The notes: generated by a model not told the origin, from the sequence alone. A stretch of 64,000 bases of DNA from Rotaria sordida (GCA_905250125.1 CAJNOL010000268.1:76000-139999); one strand, 5' to 3'; shown: positions 45,141 to 56,885, counted from the first letter of the stretch. Made by a program: numbers and translations.

Positions 45141-48100
45141 ATGAAATTAAAAACACAAGATAAAATGACCGTTAATAATGAACAAGAAAATGGAATTGAT
45201 GAGACAACAAATGGCGCTCAATCTAATATGCATTTAACTGATGATGATAAAGAAAAAGGACATTTTAAAAATTTTAATATTTCAAAACAAACAATTAAAA
45301 AACTTCAAAGTAAATAAAAAACTTTTATATGAAAATTTTCAATGAAAAAAATTTTTTCCTAATTTATTTTCTAGATCGGAATGTTGATCTTCTCTTTCCT
45401 GTTCAAGCAAAAAGTTACAAATATATTTATGACCAAAAAGATTGTTTAGTTCAAGCATATACAGGCACAGGAAAAACATTAGCTTTTTCCATTCCAATTG
45501 TTGAATTACTTCAAAATGATGCATCATTTAAATTAATTCGTGGACGAGCACCTCGAGTTCTTGTTTTAGCACCAACACGAGAATTAAGTGAGTCTTGATT
45601 ATAATTTAACTAATCTATAGAGCGAAAGCCCTGGAACAAAATATTCACTTAGTTTTTGGCGATTTAAAGACAACTAGCTATATTGGCGGTAGTTGAAAAT
45701 TTTGCTAATTATAATATCTCATTTTTTTTTGTATAAAATTCAATGCCCTACAATAATATTAATTTAAAAATGTTCCAATACACAAGCTACGTAAACTAAA
45801 GACTTCATCAAAATCGCTATTTAGCTTTGTATATATACAGTTTTGAATATTTTCACAAAAGGAGGAGGGTCGATAACTGTTGAAATTAGTCCTCTCGAGA
45901 AATTTGATTTCTTCTCTCTCAAACTGTCACACAAGGTGCTTGAAAATGAGCCCTGGCAGAATTAGTCATATAATACTTATTTGTACTGTGCACAGATCGA
46001 TTGAAATAGTCAATAACCGTCACATATGCATTGAATCGGGGTGTTGATGATAATCAGTAATTTTTAAGAGCTTCAAAATAGTATAAGAACATCGAGAGGA
46101 AAAACACTGGCCACACAAGAAAATCCTAAGAAAACCATTCTCGAAACATCATTTTTTCGCCTGATATTTAGTAGGTTTTGACGAGAAAAATAAGATTTTA
46201 ATAAAAACTAATATGATATTCTGAATCAGCGCCTTGAACTGGATAGACTTACGTATATTTCAAATGTTTTCGCAGACTTTTCTTTGTTCAAAAATCCACT
46301 CCTACTCCTCCCAGAACTGGGTGAAAAATGAATTTTATCCAAAAGTTATTTTAACGATAGAAATTAAGTTCTAAGGTTATAAAACAATAGTAGAACTCCA
46401 AATAGCAGATGAATAACCAATGAAAGCAGAGTAGTCATGAAATTCATTTTTTGATCTAATCCTGAAGGAAATCAGAAGTGAATTTTTCGACGAAATAAAA
46501 AGTTTGTGAAAATATTTAACTCGGCAAGACTGATAGCCATCGAGCTGAGATTTTGCTGTTAGAAAGAGCATGCGTGATGGTACAAGTCTACCTGCGAATC
46601 AAAATACTTGAAAAGTTTTCTAAGAGGTTTCAGGGATTTTTTTTGAAAAATCACTGTCTGATTTGTTTGCTTAGCTATATTTTCAATTTCAATTTAGCCA
46701 TATTGTAGCCCAATATCTACTTTATAAATCCCGAAGTTTTTTAGGCGTTTTCGACCTTTCCTAAAAAAATGATGACCATTTTTACTGAATTTTCGACTCT
46801 TTCCTAGGTATGGAATTTCGATCTCAGAAATAAAATTTCTCTTTATATTTTCTAGCTAATCAAATATCGGATGATTTTCAATCGGTTGCTAGTGATTTAT
46901 CAATTGTAACAATCTATGGTGGAAAAAAATATGAAGATCAAGAAAAGAATATCCGTAATGGATGTGATATTCTTGTTGCAACACCTGGCCGATTAAAAGA
47001 TATTGTTGATAAAGGCAAACTTGATTTAACTAAAGTCAAACATGTTATCCTAGATGAAGTTGATCGAATGCTTGATATGGGTTTTATTGATGATGTTGAA
47101 GAAATTCTTGGTCATATTTTTATACCAAGTAATTATTACTGAAACAAATGAAAAAAAAACTAACATATTAATTTATTTTTAAACTTATTTAGATCGAGAA
47201 ATAAAATCACAATTTATTGTTTTTTCTGCAACAATGCCTGATTGGGTTCATAAAACAACTAAAAAATATATGTCAAAAGATTTTATTACAATTGATTTAG
47301 TTAAAGGAAATACACAAAAAACTGCTGCTAATGTTGAAGTAAAATATTTTATATTTTCTTTTTTTTGTCTAACTTACATTGTTTTGTTTTTAATTTTGTT
47401 TAGCATCTAGCTGTATTATGTACTTATCAAGATCGAGCTGGTGTTATTAATTCACTGGTTCATATCTATTCTAGTAATAGTCTAGATGGACGTGCTATTG
47501 TTTTTTGTGAAACAAAAAAAGAAGCTGATGAACTTTCAGTTAGTCATGATATTAAAGCTGAAGCACATGTACTTCATGGTGATATACCACAAGATAAACG
47601 TGAACTTGTTCTTAAAGTTTGTTATCAAAAACTTTTCTATTGAAATATAAAAATGTTTGATTTCCATTAGAAATTTCGTGAAGGAAAATATCGTTTATTA
47701 ATTACAACTGATGTTGCTGCTCGAGGTCTTGACATTCCAGAAGTTGATCTTGTTATTGTAACAGCTCCACCAAAAGTATGAATATATATTTATATATAGT
47801 ACATTTTGTTATGTTTAATAAGAAATGAATTTATTATTTAGGATGTTGAATCATATATACATCGATCAGGTCGTACAGGTCGAGCTGGTGCTGAAGGCAA
47901 ATGTATTTGCCTATATAAATCAAATCAAATACGTGATCTTAAACGAGTAGAAATAGAAGCTGTATGTATAAATTTTTTTCATCTACAATATCAAGATTCA
48001 AATTAAAATAGCAGTTTCAATAGCTCATCAAGTTCTCTATCAAGTTTATTCCATAGTGAAATTTCATAGATGCGTTATGAGAGAAAAGGTTTCTGGAAAA

Positions 48101-50327
48101 TCAAACACAGTAATTTTCAGGATTCAGATAACAACATGAAAATTTCTGTATGGAATACATCTGATAGAAAACTTCGTTGGCTATTGAAACTATTATTTGG
48201 ACTTTAATTATATGCTTGGTATTGTAGGAAAAAAAAATACGTTGGTCTTATATTTTTGATAATTTAGGGTATTATGTTTACACGAATTGAACCACCACGA
48301 GCAGAAGATGTACTTAGCGCATCGTCAGCTGATGCAGCTAAGTAATATTTTCAAACTTCAATGTTCGCTTTTATTTTTATTTCTGGTTTTTTTAGAGCTC
48401 TTGATAGTGTAACTGATGCAGCTAAAGCACATTTTCGTGAAGCCGCAGAAAAAATTCTTAAAACACATGACGCAGTTGATGCTTTATCAGCTGCATTAGC
48501 TTGCATATCTGGTACAACAAATATTGTTCCTCGATCTCTATTTACAAAAAAAGAGGTATGACAAAAGTTGTTTTTTTCTGGATTTTTTGATTATTCTGTT
48601 TATTTATTAGAATCATACAACATATATGTTATCAGTTACAGATGAATTCAAAGGTCCCGGACTAGTATTTACTATGTTACGTAAATGTTTTGGAGAAGAT
48701 TTTGATGCAAGAGGTAACTGTTCAAAAGTTGCATTTACAATAGATTATAAAGTATGTATTCATAAATAGAATTTTTAAAAAAAACCAAATTGTATAATCA
48801 ATTTTATTTAGAATGCAGTGTTTGATATACCAAGTGAACTTGATGAAAAATTGCAAAGTTATTGGAAAGATAGTCCAAGAATTCAAATGAAACCCATTCA
48901 AGAATTACCACAATTTGATGAAACATCTAGAAATGGTAGTAGAGGCTTTTCACGTGGTACAAATGGATCGGCACGTGGTGGTAGTTATGCTGGTAATCGA
49001 CATTCCGATAGATCGAGTAAGAATAATTGATAATCTTTCTCTTCGTATATTATCTTGATTTTCTTTTTCCAGATGCCTGTTTTAAATGTGAGTATATTCA
49101 ATTTTTCTATAAACTAAAAATACGATATGCTCGACTGTTTTTTTGAATAACTTTTGATAGGAACATCATAGAAACCTGTGGTTTTCACTATTCAAAAGAG
49201 AAAATCTAAGGACATCAAAATTTTATTGGTCAGAAATTTATCAATCAGATGAATTCTCGATGAAGATTTTCAAACAAACAACAATTCTCTGAAGTTATTT
49301 TTCTTTCGATTTATGCAAAGTCGACACTCCTAGTTTATTTCATTCGAGAATTAATCACTATGACGATATTTTCGAAATGTCAACTCCTTCGTTACATAGA
49401 GGCTGATTGTGAATCAGATCAGCTTGAATCTAAAAACAAATATCATCATTCGATTCAGTACGATTTATTACCTATTTCTAGCTGCTTTTCCCTGAGTGAT
49501 TACAGGTCCATTGACTGGAATGGTGGATCTCAGGAAAACTTTTATGACTCTCGAGCGAAACAAGCTAGAAATATCGGTCTTGTGTACATCGAAAGAAAAC
49601 AATTTTTTCTATTGAGTAGTCCTATTAAGAGTTCATATCGAATCTACAGAATATTATTTGCGAAAATCTTCACCAAGAACTCACTTGATCGATAAATTGC
49701 TGATCAATCAAATTCTAATGGCTTGGAATTTTTTCTTTTGAATGGTGAAAACTACAAGTGTCTTCGATGTTCCTATCAAAAGCTATTGAAAAAATAGTAG
49801 AGCACATTACATTTTAAAATGAATAGTAGAAAAGAAAATCACAATATTATTATTTTAGGTCAAAAAGAAGGTCATAAATCTTGGGAATGTCCTGTAGGAA
49901 ATAGTGAACAATCTCAACGACAATCCGGTGAGTTATTTATAATTGAATTTGATGTGTAAAGATAAATTTTTTTATATATCAGGTGGTAATGGTTGTTTCA
50001 ATTGCGGTAAAAATGGTCATAAATCTTTCGAATGTACAGAAACGAAAAGATCTGGTAGTCGTGGGCAATCAAGTAAGTTTCTAGTCGATGAAAGAAATTC
50101 GAAAATAAAACAACAAAAAAATAAATACAAATTTAGGTGGTGGTTGTTTCAATTGTGGTAAAAATGGTCATAAATCATTCGAATGTCCAGAATCTAAAAA
50201 TGGACGATCATCAATAAATGCTAATAGTCGTGGTGTCAAACGTAGCTTTACTGGTAATCATGAAAACGGTCATAATAATAATGAAACAAGTAGAAAAAAA
50301 ATAAAATTTGACGACGACGATGATTAG
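45141..50327 (+). CDS. DEAD-box RNA helicase, DDX21/DDX50 (Gu) type with three C-terminal CCHC zinc knuckles
   Basis: Fifteen exons: 45141-45309, 45375-45587, 46856-47128, 47193-47338, 47404-47616, 47671-47775, 47842-47961, 48268-48341, 48396-48555, 48611-48751, 48812-49016, 49073-49087, 49859-49927, 49983-50072, 50137-50327; 2184 nt, 727 residues. After a short Lys/Asp/Glu-rich N-terminus come the helicase motifs: [10 protein letters not shown] (Q), AYTGTGKT (I), PTREL (Ia), [15 protein letters not shown] (II, the DEVD form of DDX21), SAT (III), LHGDIPQ, RGLDIP (V) and HRSGRTGR (VI). The GUCT domain follows ([20 protein letters not shown], then [10 protein letters not shown] and VPRSLFT), identifying the Gu/DDX21-DDX50 family that acts in nucleolar rRNA processing. 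The tail has Arg/Gly/Ser repeats and three CX2CX4HX4C knuckles ([14 protein letters not shown], then [14 protein letters not shown] twice), ending in [11 protein letters not shown]. The first knuckle is encoded across a 15-nt exon. Vertebrate DDX21/50 end in FRGQR repeats without knuckles. Confidence 0.93.
46190..46620. repeat. Inverted-repeat element in helicase intron 2
   Basis: GGGTGAAAAATGAATTTTATCC (part at about 46319-46340) and its flanks are inverted around 46430-46520, where the opposite strand reads TTCACTTCTGATTTCCTTCA then AAAAATGAATTTCATGAC. Pairing is imperfect (~70% by eye). A related single arm lies at 33290-33440. Confidence 0.5.
47970..48262. repeat. Short foldback element occupying helicase intron 7
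   Basis: The arms pair internally: AATAGCTCATCAAGTTCTCT on the left against the inverse of GAAAACTTCGTTGGCTATTG on the right. The right terminus, read inward on the minus strand, is TATAAGACCAACGTATTTTT followed by TTTTCCTAC, nearly identical to the left terminus of the 12148-14078 element. The element makes up almost all of the 306-bp intron (47962-48267) and ends a few bases before the acceptor AG. Confidence 0.75.
49098..49834. repeat. Foldback element occupying helicase intron 12
   Basis: ACTTTTGATAGGAACATCAT on the left (about 49150) pairs with GATGTTCCTATCAAAAGC on the right (about 49768), with long imperfect arms reaching both intron ends (TTTTCACTATTCAAAAGAGA against its inverse). 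The 111-codon open frame at 49360-49695 inside the loop has no recognisable family. Removing the element would leave a ~40-bp intron, close to the normal short size in this gene. Confidence 0.75.
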
Positions 50328-50489
50328 TGATCCAATAAATTGATATTCAATTTGATTTTTGTTTTCACTTTTCTTGTTTTTCTTTTCTATAAGAACGTTG
50401 TTGTTGTTGTTTTTTTTTTTTGTTTTTGTTTTGTGAACATCATATTTTTGTTATGATGTTTCATTTAAATAACATCAAATGAACACAAT

Positions 50490-50930
50490 GAATGGACAGC
50501 CTTTGGTTATGCTAAATTTCCGCAAAAGATGATAATCTGGCTTGGAGTATGTTTCAAAGGTTTTTGTTAACTTTAGTTATCTTTGAGAATGGCAAAATCG
50601 ATCATGACAGTTACACCAACGAGGCATTGTCAATAGCTCTCAAGTATAACAACAATATGTTTGGGAATGACTGAACCTTTTAAGTAGGATGATGCAAAGC
50701 CACACATGTATGAAAAATCATAGAAATGATGTACCAAAAACTTTCCTTCGTTCATCGACAAAGATCATTGGCATCTTAACAATCCTCATTTGAATCCATT
50801 GAACTAATGCATTGAGAACGAGTTTATTCAAGTGAGATGCAATGACATCTCGAAAGAGCTTAATTGTGACGCTGAAGCATACTGTCAAAGATGTTAGGCT
50901 TGAAAGTTGCTTGTCTTGATCGAATCGATT
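50490..50930 (+). pseudogene. Degenerate mariner/Tc1-type transposase fragment
   Basis: Conceptual reading across frameshifts and stops recovers mariner-like landmarks in order: MIIWLGVCFKG (~50530), FENGKIDHDSYTNEALSIAL with KYNNNMFGND (~50582-50670), AKPHM (~50696), CTKNFPSFIDKDHWH (~50735), and NPHLNPLN then CIENEFIQ (~50790-50830). These correspond to the middle and C-terminal part of the DDD catalytic domain, including the normally conserved W-P-P-N-S-P-D-L-N-P block, here mutated. Several stops and frame changes make it inactive. No terminal repeats were identified around it. Confidence 0.75.
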
Positions 50931-52596
50931 GTTTAACGGCTACGAAATTATTTGCGATAATAAAAATATTTAGTTTTTTAAAGGATAAAATGATGCATTT
51001 CTGAAAAGAAAGATTAGATTAGAGGAATGAAAATATTTGAAAAATACTGGAATCGTTCGTTTTTTATGGACCATTCGATAGATTTGATCTATTATCTATA
51101 GTTTCATAAATAACAACGAAAGATTATATAGCAAACAAAAGAGAAGACTTCATCAAATATTTAGTTAAAATATAATAGAACATGATACTTTTTCATTAAG
51201 TACTCCGTCAGTTACTATACTTGATAATCTTATGGGCAAACAATTTTATTAATTCTTATTACCATGAAATCTTTTTTCTGTGTAAAATACTTCATCAATC
51301 ATTTGATTATGTTTTGGAATTACAACGAATTAATCGTGATTGAGATGCAATATACACCATATTGTTTCATGACTTAGAGCTTGTCGAGTGATGCAATCAT
51401 CGATACACAAACTCCAACAACTGAAGATTCTAATGATTATAGTATTTGATGATGTGTAATAAACTTCATCGGTAATTCATAGTTTAATTTTAATTTAGGT
51501 TGAATACGTTCAATTGTACTTATTCCATTGTCATAATTATCTTCTTCTGTTTTGACTATTATAAATCCTAGTTTTTTGTCAACAGTTGTTCTTTTTTTTT
51601 GTTTAACTTTATGTCATTCAATCGAGCAAGCATAACAATTATCAATAAATAACCTTGTCATCTATATTTTTCGTTATGATACCATTTGATGAAAAATTAA
51701 ACACAAAAGAAAATATGCATAGTTGTATTTTGTCAAGCTTTTTTTTCATTTCATTGAAATCGTTGAACCAATACGAGCAATGAAAAAAAAAATTAAATTA
51801 GTTTATTTTCGAACATGTATGCAATGTTTACACATTATACAAGTTTTCTTAGGTGTACAAATGTAACAATATCTGACTTCAAATAAGTATCAAGATATTT
51901 TACTATTGAATATATTTTTTTGTAAGACAATATTTTAATGTTTAATAATTTTAAATTTAATATTGATCAAATATTTTCCTACATCAACAAATGTCAGTGC
52001 AGCGAAAACATAAAGCCATTCTAAAGCACCCCGTCGCGAAAGAGATTTAACGTATAAATTATTTTCTTCCTCTTTTTTTTACATTGGAAAAAAAACCAAC
52101 GTAAATAATCGCTATGAATATACATAATCAAAATTTTGAGTCGATGGAAGAGAATATCAAATTGAAAATTCGTTTATTTTTATTTTTGAATGTATAAGGA
52201 GAATATCCATTCATGAGTCTGATGCTATGTCGTTGTTCGAGTAAAACTTCATCTATTTAAAAAAAGGCACATTTATGAAATCATATTTTTGTGTGCAAAC
52301 CATAGAGCTGACTACTTATTCGTTTTGATCTATTTCTTAATTTTGAATAAAGTTTTTTACATGTTTGTAAATCTTAACCGTAAAGTACAATTAATTCACA
52401 GGATATCATTACAATGTAATACAATTTACATGTATATATTTCATGTATAATTTCTTTGGTATTGGTATCGTAATTAAATAATGTATTTATATATCTTCGA
52501 TGTGTAGTATAATTCAATAGATTTTGCTTCGTTGATTTTTTTGTTTATTTTGCTTATGTACGGTTTCTATGATACAATTGGTCAATTATATTGTCC
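50931..52596. other. Intergenic, no gene recognised
   Basis: AT-rich DNA without a long open frame in any reading direction and without recognisable RNA genes. The helicase 3'UTR occupies the part before the mariner relic. Confidence 0.35.
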
Positions 52597-53109
52597 GTTA
52601 AGTAAATAAGATGGTGGAAAAAAGGTTAACAAGAACGTATTTTTGACGTTTATTTTTCTATAATGTTAAGCGTCTAGCTCATATTCAGGTAGTGATTTTA
52701 ATAGCCAATGAAGGTTTCTATGACCTTCCATTAAAAAATTCAAAGTATTACAAAAACTGTAAAAAAAACGATATCTATCAAAAAATCGCCTTGCTTTTGG
52801 TTTTTGGATATACTTTTAACTGTTTAAGGGAAGGTTGTAGAAAACCCAGCGACCTCTCACTTTGCTCTCTTTAAAATAGCATTGTTAAAAAAATAACTTC
52901 TGAAACCTGAAAACTATTGTGTCTGGTTTTTTTTAGAAACCTCACTATCATATTGCATCTAGTATAGCATGTATTAGATCGAAAACTCCATTGAATATTA
53001 AAATCATTATCTGGATTTGACTTAGGCGCTTAACATTATAGAAAACAAAGATTCAAAAATACGTTCTTGTTAAATTTTTTTCCACCATCGTACTTTAACA
53101 GTAGTTATT
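52597..53109. mobile_element. Terminal-inverted-repeat element (~0.5 kb), non-autonomous
   Basis: The left end ATGGTGGAAAAAAGGTTAAC (52611) continues AAGAACGTATTTTTGA. The right end, on the opposite strand, reads ATGGTGGAAAAAAATTTAAC continuing AAGAACGTATTTTTGA. Further inward, TCTATAATGTTAAGCGTCTA pairs with the inverse reading TCTATAATGTTAAGCGCCTA. The arms are about 120-130 bp and better preserved than in most other elements here, so it is comparatively young. No transposase inside. Confidence 0.8.
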
Positions 53110-54322
53110 CGATCAGTTATTTTTTCTGAATATTTTATAAGTGCAACTCGATTGTAATAGTGATAAAAGTACTATTGATGCCATTTTCGTTGTTGGTAAT
53201 ACTGTATAATGAGTACACGTCTACCAGGTACTCAAAGATAAATTAAAATATTTTTCTTATTGTTGATCAAATCAGCTTTGTGTCTGTTCTTTTCTCATAA
53301 CAACAAGTAAATCTGGTTATTGATCCTTATCTTTTCATTTTGTACTAAAAGGCTGTTTTCGTCCGTTAATATTTTTTTTTGTATTCTAAAACTTTTCGTG
53401 CTTGTTAGAATAACAAACGTATTATAAATAGAAATTCTTATTCAAGATAAATATATTTAAAATATTCTACCGAACAAAAGGTTTAGAATAATCGAAGAAT
53501 AAAAGTTCGATATGATATACAATTTCATGCATGTTATAACAATTTGCTATTTTATTTATTTGCTTTTTATTTTATTGTTGAGACGAATAAATGTCATAAA
53601 AAAATTTATGAAAAAAAAGGAAAAGTGATAATTTATTTCTTCATTCTCTACAAGAAATTGCTTGTCTATTCACAAAATGTAAAAGGCAAATAGTTGATTT
53701 GTTAATCTTGTCAGTTAAGAGCAACCTACCGATTTGCTTTAAGTCGGTATATTTAAATGTATTTTTTTTGTTGTTCTCATTTTTCCACCTCGTCTCTATT
53801 GCACGTCCAATAAATCGAGCAATGATAAAGGAATGTAATAGGTCTCGTTTTTTTTTTCTTTTTCGTTGGAAATGCAAATGAAAGAAGACGAAAATGTTGA
53901 TCAGGTGTATACACATATACATTATAACGTTTCGATAATGTCGACATGCGTGTCCTAGGAAAAAAAAGGAGAAAAAAAAGAGAATCGAACGAAAAAAAAA
54001 GAACCCTTATTCGATAGTGGAGGCTTCGAGCGTTATGCCACATACACGTATAACACGTACTTACGAATGCAGCATCATCGTTTTTCAATACAATACAGCA
54101 TAGAAAGAAAAACATACGATTAACATCTTCATTTTTATTAGGTATAACAATATGCACTGAGAATTTTATGAAATCTCTTGTTGAAAATTTCATTTTAAAA
54201 AAGTAATATGTAATATACACATTTTTTTCTCTTGATTAGACGACATCTGATATTCATTCCCATTGTTCAAATCATATCTTCATATATTTTTATCAATGGT
54301 AATGTGAAACAACAATATAATC
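53110..54322. other. Region upstream of the KCNQ gene
   Basis: No gene is recognised. Open frames on the minus strand at 53641-54220 are low-complexity (Lys- and Phe-rich from A/T runs) and have no splice or family support. The KCNQ promoter and 5'UTR are expected in the last few hundred bases. Confidence 0.35.
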
Positions 54323-56024
54323 ATGAATTGTTCATCACATCAGTTTATGCCTATACCAACGGATGAGAATTTATCATCAACAGTACCAATACTTCGTCGA
54401 GGATCAAGTCGAGTTTCAATACGTTCGAATGGTTCTGATGAAGAAAATGATCTTGGTTCACCATTAAATCATCCTATGTCACTAAAACGTTTACATAATC
54501 CATTTCAAGCTCGTGTTTATAATTTTCTTGAACGACCATCTGGTGTATCCTGTTTTTTATATCATTTTTCCGTTTTTGTAATTGTTATTGGTTGTCTTGT
54601 TTACAGTTCAATATTAACTGTTTATGTTGAACAATCATATTCAATATTATTTTGGATAGAATTTGTACTTTTCATTTTATTTCTTATTGAATATATTGTA
54701 CGTGTATGGTCATCCGGTTGTCGAAGTAAATATCGTGGTCGTCATGGTCGTTTATTATTTATGCGTAAAGTTATGTGTATTGTTGATTTATGTGTTATTA
54801 TTGGTTATACTATATTATTATGTATGGGAATAAGTCATACACAATTTAATATTCAACTTGTACGATATGTAAGAATTCTTCAAATACTTCGATTTCTTCA
54901 TGTTGATCGACGTCTTACATCATGGCGTTTACTTGGTTCAGTTGTTTATGATCATCGTTATGAATTAATAGCTACACTTTATTTTTGTTTTATTTTCTTA
55001 ATTGTTGTTGCTTATTTAATATGGCTTGTAGAAAAAGATGAAAGTAAACCAGCTAGTGAAGATATGTTTCATAGTTTTGCTGATACACTCTGGTGGGCAA
55101 TTGTAACAATGGTAAGTTTAGGAAAAAGAAATGAAAACAAAAAATCATCTTGTGTTTATTTTTTTCTAGGCAACAATTGGTTATGGTGATAAATGTCCAA
55201 GTACATATATTGGTAAAATGATTACATCATGTTTATGTATTTGTGGTGTTGCTTTTTGGACATTGCCATCGGGTATTATTGGTTCAGGTTTTGCTTTAAA
55301 AGTTGAACAAAAAAAACGTGAAAAACAATTTAATCGTTTGGTTCCTGCTGCTGCTAGTCTTATACAAAATTGGTGGCGTATGATTGCTGCTCGTCATCCA
55401 CATCTAGTAGCTACATGGCGTATCTATCGAATGGAAGCAAAACGATCTAATAAACTCAATCGACATACTGGTTCAACATTTATCGTAAATACAATTTATA
55501 ATACTAATGATATATTACGTATGCGTAATGGTCCATCACCATATAATATATCATCAAGTGGAATTCCATTAGAGAAAGTTTGCTGGCGTAAAGTTGAAAA
55601 AGTTGAAGATCTTGATTCAAATCAACGTATTGCTATACGAATGATACGTGTTATTAAATATCATGTAGCAAAGAGAAAATTTCGTCAAGCACATAAACCA
55701 TATAATTTTAAAGATATTATGGATGAAAATGCTCAAGGAAATTTAAAAGTTATGTATACACTTGCTGATATACAACGACGTTTAGATCAAACATTAGGTT
55801 TACCAAAATCCTATCCAATTGTTTTATCGGATAAAGAACGTGAACAATTAACATTAAATGCAAAAGTACAACGATTAGAAACAAAACTAACTGGACTTGA
55901 AAGACAAACAAATCGAGTTATTTCATTACTTGAAGAATTATGTCAACGTTCATATAATGAAGGAAAAGATGTAGCCATGAATCGTATACCCACTGTAGCT
56001 GAAGAAATAATATCAGGAACGTGA
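54323..56024 (+). CDS. Voltage-gated potassium channel, KCNQ (Kv7) family
   Basis: Exons 54323-55111 and 55170-56024 give 548 codons (547 residues). Six transmembrane segments are visible. S4 reads RYVRILQILRFLHVDRRLTS and is followed by WRLLGSVVYDHRYELI, closely resembling vertebrate KCNQ. The pore is WWAIVTMATIGYGDKCP, with the selectivity-filter GYG at ~267-269; the only intron splits the pore just before ATIGYGD. After S6, the calmodulin-binding helix A (LVPAAASLIQNWWRMIAARH) and helix B (AIRMIRVIKYHVAKRKFRQA, then RRLDQTLGLP) are present, and a C-terminal coiled coil (VQRLETKLTGLERQTNRVIS) provides the tetramerisation element. It is shorter than vertebrate KCNQ2-5. Candidate AATAAA at about 56148. 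Confidence 0.95.
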
Positions 56025-56411
56025 TTTAATCACATTATGTATTTTATGTCATATTTCTTTCCTTTTATCTTTGTTTTCTTTTTTTTTGTATTTAGAATTT
56101 TTTCTTTGCGCTGATTTTTATTATAATGATGAAGAAAAATTGAATGAAATAAATAACTTTAATCAATCGAAAAGATAATATAGATCATTAACGACAACTA
56201 CAGATTACTTCAGTTCACTGGATCATTCAAAGAAAGTGTTAACCAATGAATTTTTTCTAATCTAGTTCCATTCCGTTCGTTCATCAATGACAAAATTTTT
56301 ATTCTTTCATAATTGATATCTTCAAACTTTTTTCTTTTTTTATTGATTGTATTTTTTTCTCTAGATTATCAATTTTGTATCTTTTTTTTTGATATATTTA
56401 AAAAACTCAGG
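56025..56411. other. Spacer between KCNQ and CDK2AP genes
   Basis: KCNQ 3'UTR and the presumed CDK2AP promoter/5'UTR. The AACTCAG just before the CDK2AP ATG could be a 3' splice site of a 5'UTR intron. Confidence 0.35.
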
Positions 56412-56885
56412 ATGGATTTAACCATGGATTTATCAATTCGTAAATCACAACAACAACAACAACAACAATCTCCAGTTGCACCATCACGACCAATTCTTAA
56501 TCCAGCAGCACCTTCTAGTATGTTACAAGGTTCAGCTGGTCGGAATTCTCCTCATTTACCTCCACCAACAGCATCTCCATCTCTTCCGCATACACCTGTA
56601 CTTCAACAACAACAACAACAAATAAAACAGCAATCTCAACCATATGTACCAATTCCACCAGCTGTTCAACAACAATTAAATCAAGTTCAACAACATCAAC
56701 AACGTGTTATGCAACAAACAAAATATGTTCAATTACTTAATGTTATTGAAGAAATGGGTAAAGATATTAAACCAACATATGCAGGAAATAAAAATTCAGC
56801 TGAACGTTTAAGACGTGCTATTGCATCAGCTCGTGTTCTTGTCCGAGAATGTCAACTTGAATGTGATCGAAATAGTCGACCTTGA
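56412..56885 (+). CDS. CDK2-associated protein 1/2 (DOC-1) family
   Basis: 157 residues in one exon. CDK2AP proteins are small subunits of the NuRD complex and bind CDK2. The N-terminal ~95 residues are Gln/Pro/Ser-rich with CAA-repeat tracts (poly-Gln) and are not conserved. The C-terminal ~55 residues are the family core: [54 protein letters not shown], closely parallel to the human CDK2AP1 C-terminus. The start at 56412 is preferred over the longer upstream frame because that extension is T-run-encoded Phe/Ile and follows a splice-acceptor-like AACTCAG. Confidence 0.92.
   Translation: MDLTMDLSIRKSQQQQQQQSPVAPSRPILNPAAPSSMLQGSAGRNSPHLPPPTASPSLPHTPVLQQQQQQIKQQSQPYVPIPPAVQQQLNQVQQHQQRVMQQTKYVQLLNVIEEMGKDIKPTYAGNKNSAERLRRAIASARVLVRECQLECDRNSRP

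Noticed and set aside
49360..49695. 111-codon open frame in helicase intron 12
   Set aside because: It lies in the loop of a palindromic element and has no recognisable transposase or other domain.
53641..54220. Overlapping minus-strand frames of 93 and 147 codons upstream of KCNQ
   Set aside because: Low-complexity Lys/Phe-rich translations from A/T runs, with no domain or splice support.
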